From Mugil cephalus (Eukaryota; Chordata; Actinopteri; Mugiliformes; Mugilidae), in assembly GCF_022458985.1 (NCBI RefSeq), contig NC_061774.1:15834197-15898196 (forward strand): a stretch of 64,000 nt of DNA, given 5' to 3'. The notes under the pieces were generated by a model that ran no database searches, had not been told where the DNA came from, and saw nothing but the letters and a program-made list of their open reading frames with translations. A program made the position numbers and the translations under genes. Positions 55,206 to 64,000 of this stretch are shown piece by piece. Each line of letters opens with the position of its first letter. The stretch's first letter is position 1.

Positions 55206-57229
55206 GCTTAGATCCATGAATAATAACCATCCATTTATGTAACTCAACAAGAAGGTCCCCTGTTTCCCAAAAATATTTTCTTTTGGGATGAATCCATTTG
55301 TTTGCTACCCTGAATAACACTTTCAGCCTTTGTTCCGTGACTTCACAGCTGATATGTAAGACTTCAGCCTTACTTTCAGAGTCCATTAAACCTTAAGCTT
55401 TAAACACAGTCTGTTTCCCCCAGACCGAATCCCTGCCCTGCTGGTCACCCTGCCCGCCAGCCATTCATGCCCTACTCAGTCCTCAGCAGGCTTTATGTAT
55501 GTCAAGGCTAGAATAGCGAGTGCCAGCTCACAGATAGCCCAGTGGGATCACAGCGTCCACCCAGCTCGCGGCTTTATTACCTCCATCTGTTTCCTGTGAG
55601 CGAGACCCAGCTGCGGCAAAATAACAGCGGCGCATTTGGGAAAAGCATCAGTCTGATTTAGGAGTCACGGCACTCCCTCCATCATTCCACCCTTTCCACT
55701 CCCCTGTTGCGTCTAAGTGCGCTGCATTTCACATAAGGCGCATTCCCTAATGTTTGGACAAATCACGCCTCTTTTCCTTTCTTTCACTCTTCTTCTGCTT
55801 TCTATGTGCTCCTGCTTCGGGATGCGTGTTTCGTACCGACCTCCTCTCTCCCATCACCTTCAACCCCAGTCTCTGAAGAATGCATGTTATTTCGGATGCT
55901 CTTCCCCTTTAGGCCTCAGAGACGTCCGCCCTTGGGGTTAGCCTCGGCTAACCCTCCATTTATAGATCGTTCAACTTCCTATGGTCTCAGTTTCTCTCAC
56001 ACACAACACACGCACACTTACATGCATTGGAGAAATCCTAAATCCGTCCCTGTTTTCTGCTGCTTCTCCTCTTATCAATAATTCAAGCCTCGCTGATGGC
56101 AACCCAGGCAGGGTGAGTCTGTGGAGGCTTTGAACAGAAGGTCAGGCCTCACCAGGGCCTCTGGGATGGCATTAATTAGATACTTCCTGGTGCCCCCTAA
56201 ACAAACACCTTCACACAAGAACTACTCTCATTACCCTTCCCCTCGCAGCAGGTCCTGAAAACCCTGACATATCCACACAATAACACCAACCGCTTTCACC
56301 CTTAACCGCTTGCCTGCGAGGGTTCCCTGCCTCAACAGTCGCCCCCACTCCCTCCTTTTGTTAAACACTCTCACATAACTTGACCTCGATCTGCTACAGA
56401 GGCTCCTGCAGCAGCTATTTCTGTTTCCCGCGAACACAACAGCGCTGATGCTATTCCTCATCCCGTCACACCTCGCCGACCTGACCTCCGGGCTGACCCC
56501 TGATGGGCAGATCCTGCCTTATTACCCGCCCACCACCCCTCCCACTCAACCGAGTTTCTGTCCCAACATCTCATTACAAGAGTGATGGCTCACTCGCGCT
56601 CCCCGTCAGGCTGTCCGAGGCAGCCTCCTCCATCCTCCTCCGTGGCCATCCATCTCTCCAGTGAAGGGAGGAGGAGGGAGGAGGGCAGTAAAAAGTCGAT
56701 GTTAGGGCAGACGGATACGGCGAAGGAGAGTTAATGTGTCGGCTTTCAAACTAGTCTCGAGTTAGTCTTGCTGAATAGATGCCGTACACCAAAGAGTACC
56801 AATCAAGATTTTATGCCTGCAGGTTCAAAGAGTAAAAATCTGAGTTGCAACATTTCTGATGAAATACTACGCTACATTAAGTCTGCTTCAGAATATGCAC
56901 CATTATGCACGGCAGTCAGCTGAATTAGTTTGTGTGCTAACGTGATGAAATTTGGCAGGTGAAATGTTTTCATTCATTAGTACACAGGAGATGTTGCAAT
57001 CCCTTGTGCCAAAATCCCTGGCAAAACACATTTAGAAGGCCAGTACAACTGAAAAACCAACCTTCAGGCTAGCACTCTGCTAACTAAAAACTACAACTAC
57101 AAGACATCTGATACCTAGCCTAGCCAACAGCAGTAGGCAGCGTGCCGCACATCATTGGGGTTTCCAAGTGGGCACCTCCCTTCACCGATGTTTCGTTAAG
57201 TAAGGCCCACGACGCCTCAAGAAGGCTTA

Positions 57230-57420
57230 GCAGTGAGTTCCAGCCATGCCATCCGGGTTTGAGCAATGAAGCTCACATGGAAGCGCCAAAAATTGCAGTT
57301 CATCGAGTGGCCACTTCAGGCTGGCTCCAAAAGGGAGTAAATCCAGGTTAAAAAGGTTCCAGCAATATTAAACATGTTTACAGCCTCAAGTGGTACAGCC
57401 AAACAAAAAGACTGCTTTAG
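57230..57420 (+). repeat. Possible fish interspersed repeat fragment
   Basis: The run GAGTGGCCACTTCAGGCTGG, CTCCAAAAGGGAGTAAATCC and ACATGTTTACAGCCT resembles a repeat often seen in fish genomic sequence. Edges and family are not fixed, and the call is from memory. Confidence 0.35.
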
Positions 57421-60116
57421 CTCTGCCCCGACACAACCACTACGTCCATATTTGGAGTGTCCAAATGTGGGCGGAGTAAAGGACAACACCAAGGGCTGAT
57501 TCCACGATGAATGAATCCTCCCTCCCACCGCCCCCCATGCTGCCACCGTACAACCCCATTTTCCCAGCATTGACTGTAGCAGTGTAATGAGAAAAATGGC
57601 AGGATGTGTATGTTCAGTTGTTTAGGCACTAAATACCCAAAGTATATTTAAGGCTGTTGAGATGTCTTGTTTTCTTTTTGTTTTTTTCTTTTTTGCAGAT
57701 AGTTTATCAGGAATAACATCCAGCTTTTCGGAGAATCACTTAAGTTAGTTTATCCAGTGTGAGAGATAAATGGGTGTACAAAATATGGCCTCAACAATTC
57801 AACAGCTGTCTGGAAATTTCACGGAAATGAACCTGATGTCGACGCTTGGGGAAAAGTCAGTAGTTCTGAGTGGTGCAGACAGATTATCTGCTATTTTCAT
57901 CACAGCTGTTTTCATCCTGTCTCAAGATAACCCATCGGCCGAACTTTATCCCCACTTAACATCGCCAGCGAGAAAGAAACTGTGTGACTGAGCGTACAGT
58001 GGCTCCAGAATATTACCCAACAAGAGCAAGAATCCACTGGATCGTAAATATAGAAACAGCCAGAGTTTACAAAGCTGTCTCCCTCCCACACTTCTGAATG
58101 CAGACAAATCCTCAAACAAGCAACCCCAGTGAGTAAAACTGTTACGCGTGGACTGAAGAAATTGATTGCGTGCTTTGATTGCACCAGCTGTGGTGTTTTT
58201 ACAGCTGCCTCCATGCAAAACACGATCGAGTATTCCACGTGTGATCTCACCCGCACCAGTACTTTCCTTATTACTACATGCTTTGTATTTTTTTGTGTAT
58301 ATTTTCATATATACATCTTTTGTGTCTTGTCTTCCTTTTCTTGCACACAGAGAAGCACAGACAATAAGGTTAACTTGGATTTTGACGGAAAGTGTATGAG
58401 CATACCACAAATAATAAAAACAAAAACTGCAGTGCTATATATCAGTTTCATTGCACTCAACTCTGGCAACCCTAACAAATACAAGTACAGCCTTTGTAGA
58501 TAATCCAGAGAGACAGAGACGAAGCACAGACAGAGACTACGGAGCCAAATTCCAGACAAATGTAGTAAGCTCTGCAACGTAATAAAATCTTCACACCGAC
58601 ACAGGACCCTAATGGTTCAAGGCTCAGATTGAACCCCATCAACCCTGAGCCTCGCTGTATGTTTCCAGTGAACCGAGCTGAGCCAGCACTCGGAGTATCC
58701 AGATGTACACAGATGCGAACCTCAGAAACTCAGCACACACACTGTAGACCAAGGCTGTGTGCCCAGAGAGTGAATCTGAACGTGTCCTCTGGAAGTGGGC
58801 CATCAAGCTAGCAGGTGTTTTTACAGACACAACCAACCTTTCCCCACGCACAAGCCAAAATCCCCACCTGCTTCAAGACAACAACAATTGATCCCATCCC
58901 CAAAAAGAGCACAGACTGGCAGCTTTCCAACTGTGATGAAAAGTGCTGGTTAACATTTAGTGCCATACTACAGTAAAGTGATTACAACCAAAAATTAGTC
59001 TATGGGATTTCGGTGTTAAGTTTATAAATTGTATCCCAGTTTCTAATTCCAGTAATGCTTTGCCAATTTGTTCTTAACAGAAGTTGATGAAGTTGCATTT
59101 CTTATTATTTCCTAATTTGTAAAAGCTTATGCACCACAGAGCATAATTTTTCTAAAATAATTGAGGAGTTGCTGTAATCCAGTATCCATCTCGCCTTAAT
59201 GTATCTATGAGAAAGAGAAGCTGATCTCTATTACTCTTTTCTTAATCACAAAAATGAATTTAATTCATCCTCTGGTGATTACGAATGTACGCGAAAGCGT
59301 CTCTACAGCAGCACTCGATTAACACTCATGGACTTTCATCTCTTATGCATATTTCTGGCTCACTTCTGGGAATTGCTGTTTTTGTTACAACCCTGATGAC
59401 TCTCTGTCAGACTCCCCTTGAGGTCAACCTGCAGGGATTTTTAAACCTCTCGTAAGGGTTCGTCCCCAAACCGCTGTCCGTCCCGATGTCGAACCACAGT
59501 CGCCAGATACACCGACACGGGCTGCAGATACACAGCTTATCTCTGAGGTAGCAGAGGTATCCGAATGCATTCTTCGGGCTCGTCTTTCCACGTAAGCAAG
59601 ATAAAGGATGAGGGCGTTGTCTTCCTTCCCTGCATAGGAAGTTTGATTTAAAAGGGAGAATCCATGATACCCTCCCCTGCTGCTTCTGCTATTGACTTAA
59701 GACTAGTGAGGGGGATAAATTGGCTAGCTATCCGCTGGTGTGCCACCAGGGGCCAGACGCAGAGCTTAAGATTGGAATCATCAGTTTCTCCCCAACCACG
59801 TAAGCCTGCAGCATGCTAAAGTCCTTAAGCATCCTAATAAAATACACAGAGGGTTTTTTGTGCGACATTCTTCATGATGCCAACGTCATAAAACACACTT
59901 CAGACCAGAGCTCTTGAGGCCTCCCTCCCAGAGCAATGTCACCAGCCTAAATATCAGTTTTCATGAGTTAATTCCCTCCAGAGCTCTTCATGTCTTTTTA
60001 AATCCACAGCTGAAAACAAAGGCTGGTGGAATTGGATATTAATTGTGGTCCATCAGGGTTGATTACTAGAGAGGTGTGTGTTGTTGTTTGTGTGCCTGTA
60101 CGCGGAGCGCACACGC

Positions 60117-60137
60117 GTGTGTGTGTGTGTGTGTGTG
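60117..60137. repeat. GT microsatellite
   Basis: A perfect (GT)n run follows a CGCGCACACGCG-type purine-pyrimidine alternation. Confidence 0.85.
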
Positions 60138-62155
60138 CATGTGTGGACACTGTGTGGGCTGGTGAATCACAATTCTATTTTGGTGTTGGAGAGAATCAGC
60201 GCGCTGAGCATATAATTACAGTCATCTCTGTCAGTGACAGGAAGTCTGATGGAGGCCGGGACATGATGGGCCCTGCAGGTGCCTTGAAACACGCTAAATA
60301 AATAAATAAAGAGCAGTGACAATAGCTTGCATTGCACTACACGCTATATACAAACCCATTAAGGGGAGGGTGAACTAATTTCAAGGCTGTGTGTCCTGGA
60401 AACCTGGTGGGACATTTCTCCGAGGTGAAAATTAAACAAGATATATTTTTTTCTTTTTCTTTTTTTTAGCTTCAGACTTGTCCTCCAGAGAAATACATCA
60501 CACCATATAAATAATAAACTCCATGATTAGTTTCTCCTCACTGTTCCACGTGAATGCTGCACAGCTGGAGACAACCGATTTTAACCCCACGTGGGGCAAA
60601 ATGCTCGGATGTAATGTTTTCATCTCCTGTTCAGTGGTTTATTAGGAGCTAATACTTTCCCTTCGATTATCAAAAGGTTTCCTCTGCCCCTACCTTTCAG
60701 ACCAAACACTCCTCCATTCGATCATCGCATATTGGCTATCCAATTAAAAAACAAATGAAACTCAACACAGTACATATATCTATAGAAAGATTTCTTTTTT
60801 TATATATATAATCATTTGCGTTGAAAATACTTTTCCAAGCGCATGAGAGCGGAGGTTACAGAGCTCATGTCTCACAGAGCATGAAATCGACTTAAACAGC
60901 CTTAATAGATTCTCCTCCTGATCTTCTTTCTGCTTCCTAGGCTCACATTCAGCTCAGCAACTCCGTGGGCATCGGGGATTCTCGCTAGATGTTTTATTCA
61001 GTGCGAATCGTGTCCATTTACGAGTATTGTTTGTGCCAAGTCGGCGGAGTTGTCTCCTCTCTTGAACTGTGAAATTAAAACTGTGTGCAAAAAAAAAAAA
61101 AAAAACAGCAAAAAACACTGGGAGATGTTGCAAGAATGCTGGCGGGAGACATATGTAGCCGACCTTATGTCTGCATGCACAAACAGCATGTCTGTGTTTG
61201 ATGCATGACTGTTTACTCCGATTACAGTACACAGTTAGTGCTGTAGCAGTGTGTATTTGGATATGTGTCAGAGAAGCCTCTTGTTGCCTATAACGCATGG
61301 TTTTGCACGCTCGAGTTGGCTTATTGAGCACATCGTGCGTGACTGGGTGCATATAGTTAGACTGACCTTCATTATGGGACCCCACAGAGGATGCAGGCAG
61401 GGGTGAAACACAGTCTACTGGATGGTGGTGTGGAGGAGGTGGACTTTATTAGCGATTAGTGCAGAGCCCCAGGGGGAGAAAGCTTCAATTACTACACACA
61501 GCTTGCTTCCCAAGTCATCAGGGCAGCTTAAATGCACACTACTAATCGGCTGGAGCCACATCTGGCGCAGACATCTCTCCCCTCACCGAGCCATAACGAG
61601 ACATCAGATAGTCTTCGGCTGAGAGGAAGGAGAATTTCGACCAGCGTTTTTATCCGGGGTAACAAAACATATTGCTTCTGGGCTGAAAAAGTGGGATATG
61701 CGCAGTGAAATGTGAAGTGAAGTGTTATCTCTCTATCTCATTTTCTCCTCCAGTCAGATGCGCTCGTCAGGAGTGTCGGCCTGTAGATTACCGCGTCCTG
61801 TGAATGGCTAATTTACCGTTTCCATGGTCACAGAAAAAGCCGTGGGTCTAAGTACGACACATGCTATAAAAGCAAACCATCAGCTGGAGCCCTGAGAACA
61901 TAGACCGTCTACAAACAAGCTTAATGTGCACACGCACCTTGAGCTCAACTCAGCCACCTGCGCACAAAGATAACAACCCAGGAGGCGCTGATTGCCATGA
62001 TCTTTTCCTAATCTTGAAAAAAATTGATGTATAAAGCGAGCAATTAACACGCACACACAAAGAGACAGGATTTTTAAATAGAATCAAAACGGATACAAGA
62101 CGGTGTTCAAAGTGATGGTTGGGATTTTGATAACGAAATGCAGATCTACTTGGTT

Positions 62156-62200
62156 ATCTAAATTTTATTATCATAAAAATTTTTATTATCATAAAAATTT
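62156..62200. repeat. Short tandem duplication
   Basis: An AT-rich unit of about 19-21 bp reading TTTTATTATCATAAAAAT is present twice in direct succession. Each unit is itself nearly palindromic. Confidence 0.7.
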
Positions 62201-63631
62201 TGATATAGAGTTATCCAGTGGGTTTGTTTTATATGCTTATGTGCATCAGATCCATGTAGTCTTACACCGTGTGGCAAGAAAAAAAGGTTAATTGCCACTT
62301 CGAAGACGTGGATGTGGATGTGAGACGTAGGTCTGTAGTTTAAAGTCCTGCAGTAGATCTACATGGAGTCATCAGCTCATCATGGCCTACGCTGTTGCAA
62401 CCATTTATAGGTGCACCTGGTGTGTCAAAATTGTTCTGTAATTACGGCGCTAAAAAAGAGTGAAGTCGTCCACTTCTCTGTGTGCTTCAAACAGTTTCCT
62501 TTTGAACTGTTGTAATAACTGTTGAACAACGGTTACTTTTAACGAAATCGCTGCAACACAGAAAGAAAAAAAAAAAAGAGAAGACATCTGAGTAGATGGT
62601 TCGCTTGTCCAGCCCCTGAGAGTCTATTTCAGACCAATCACAGCTTTGGGGGAAGGAGGGTTGCACATCAGTTTATGACATAAGGTACAAAGGATTTGAC
62701 AGAAACATAAATCCAACCTAGTTTAAGAGTCCATTTAAGAGTTGTTCTGGCTCTTCTGGTCACATTACATGATCTTCAATAACGGATGGATTCCCCCCCC
62801 TCCCCCAGTTGTTGAGTAAGTAAAGATGTCCATTTCTATTTTTCCCTCAGCACTTTAGGGAGTCTTAATCTTGGAAACATCATTTGAGAAAACAACCTTG
62901 CCAAAAGTTCCATTAGCTGTCCAGGAACTTCCAGTCACATCACACCATCTCAATCGGCAGACGTTTGCCAACAACAGCTTATAAGGTTCGTACCGTTGTT
63001 CTGTCAGGTGCGCTCTCTCGTTAGTCATCACCGCCAGTGCTGACAACCCAAAACTTCCCGAATGTGAGTGTAATTCTAATAAGGAGGATAAAAATATCTA
63101 CCCACCCGTGTATGAATCCTGAGGGTTTGCGAGTTAAAAACGGGACAGAGACAGTGAATAGAGCAAGCATTAAATACATACATTTCTGTCAGAGACAGAA
63201 ACAAAGAGATAGAACAAAGGAAGGGGAAGCGGGGAGAAAACAAGCCCGCATTGCTTGCTTTGAGAAGAGCTGCTACCCCCCCGGGAAAGTCTCTCTTTTT
63301 TTTTTTTATCTGAATTAGTCCTCGCTGGCTACCTAATTGCTGCTTAAGCAGACTCTAATGATAGTCACAGACGAAGTGTTCGCCGCTGTTTCTCCACACG
63401 ATCAGACGTCAGACTTTATCCCTCGAGGGGAAATTACTTCTTTAAATCAGCAGATCGTATTTCATTTGGTCTTTTTGTTGAAATCCTGTTTCCACGCTGC
63501 ACAGAGTGCCGGCCGTGAGGTTTATGCATCGGGGGCCAAGTACAACAGTCCCTACGCCAGTGACGTGATTCGCTGTCCAGAAGAGGCTCAACAGTCGAGG
63601 CTGACCTTTCGGTAATCCATAAACATCTCAG

Positions 63632-63643
63632 ACACAAACACAC

Positions 63644-63676
<33 letters not shown>
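63632..63676. repeat. CA microsatellite
   Basis: A (CA)n run of about 45 bases with single interruptions. Confidence 0.9.
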
Positions 63677-63678
<2 letters not shown>

Positions 63679-64000
63679 TGCACGCCGTTAACCCAATCCC
63701 CTTTTCCTCACGTGGGACTACAGACAATTGGATTAACACTTGGACCATAAGGACTCTTTACTTCACAGCTTATAGTGCCTGACAGTGATGTAACGGTGTC
63801 AATAACAACAAAACCAGGACAATTTAAAGCAAAGCAGCGAGAGAAGAAAACGAGAAGAAAGTCGTTTGATTTCAAAGATTAGAGATCCGTAGTGAAAAGG
63901 GATTACCACTGGCCACAGAAAAGAATCTAAGTCCAGATAGGAAGAGAAATGGCCCCATTCTCCTCTAGAAAGCTTTTTCCCACCTGGTTAAGCCACACAA

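Larger units (their letters stand above)
33276..64000. other. Gene-poor stretch, no supported protein-coding exon
   Basis: I could not support any exon in these 30 kb on either strand. The longest frames (minus 37432-37998, 188 codons; plus 52852-53331, 159 codons; plus 48139-48573, 144 codons) have no recognisable motif or splice context. Repeats and transposon fossils account for several kilobases (listed separately). The rest is unique-looking AT-rich sequence with scattered homeodomain- and POU-type sites, which would fit long-range regulatory DNA, but that is only inference. Confidence 0.5.

Overview
The window looks like vertebrate, almost certainly teleost, nuclear DNA. Coding sequence is split into short exons with GT-AG (and one GC-AG) introns. 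Three recognisable vertebrate genes lie on the + strand, and the spaces between them hold fish-type DNA transposon remnants (hAT-like, Tc1-like and other TIR elements), SINE-like repeats and microsatellites. There are no bacterial operons, CRISPR arrays, rRNA genes or convincing tRNA genes. Exon models were made by eye from splice consensus, phase and remembered family sequences; no alignment was run.

Layout. (1) 1-5.7 kb: the last five coding exons of a SLAIN-family gene (SLAIN1-like), a microtubule plus-end protein whose 5' exons lie before the window, with its 3' UTR. (2) 6.1-11.6 kb: a complete znf711 gene (ZFX/ZFY/ZNF711 family transcription factor), with a candidate promoter, two candidate 5' UTR exons and six coding exons giving an 860-codon frame. 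(3) 11.6-19 kb: intergenic DNA dominated by transposon fossils. (4) 19.8-33.3 kb: a KCTD8/12/16-family GABA-B receptor auxiliary subunit (kctd12b-like) in two coding exons separated by an 11.6-kb intron. The first exon alone encodes a KCTD12-like T1+H1 protein; the second adds a proline-rich linker and a C-terminal H2 domain like that of KCTD8/KCTD16. (5) 33.3-64 kb: a gene-poor stretch with a second TIR-element copy, a broken Tc1 element, a full-length hAT-like MITE, and AT/octamer-rich stretches that could be regulatory.

Context. A SLAIN gene next to a KCTD8/12/16 gene recalls the human pairs SLAIN1/KCTD12 (13q22) and SLAIN2/KCTD8 (4p12-13). With znf711 (human Xq21) between them, the block looks like one member of the same vertebrate paralogon. 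The three genes share no pathway (microtubule growth, transcription at CpG-island promoters, GABA-B signalling), but all are used in neurons.

Most notable points: the splice donor of the kctd gene itself supplies the stop codon of the short KCTD12-type isoform; the acidic domain of ZNF711 carries a run of about 15 short GLE-type repeats; a 128-bp fold-back insertion with telomere hexamers sits between 13-bp direct repeats inside the kctd intron; and two families of nonautonomous DNA transposons are present in several copies.
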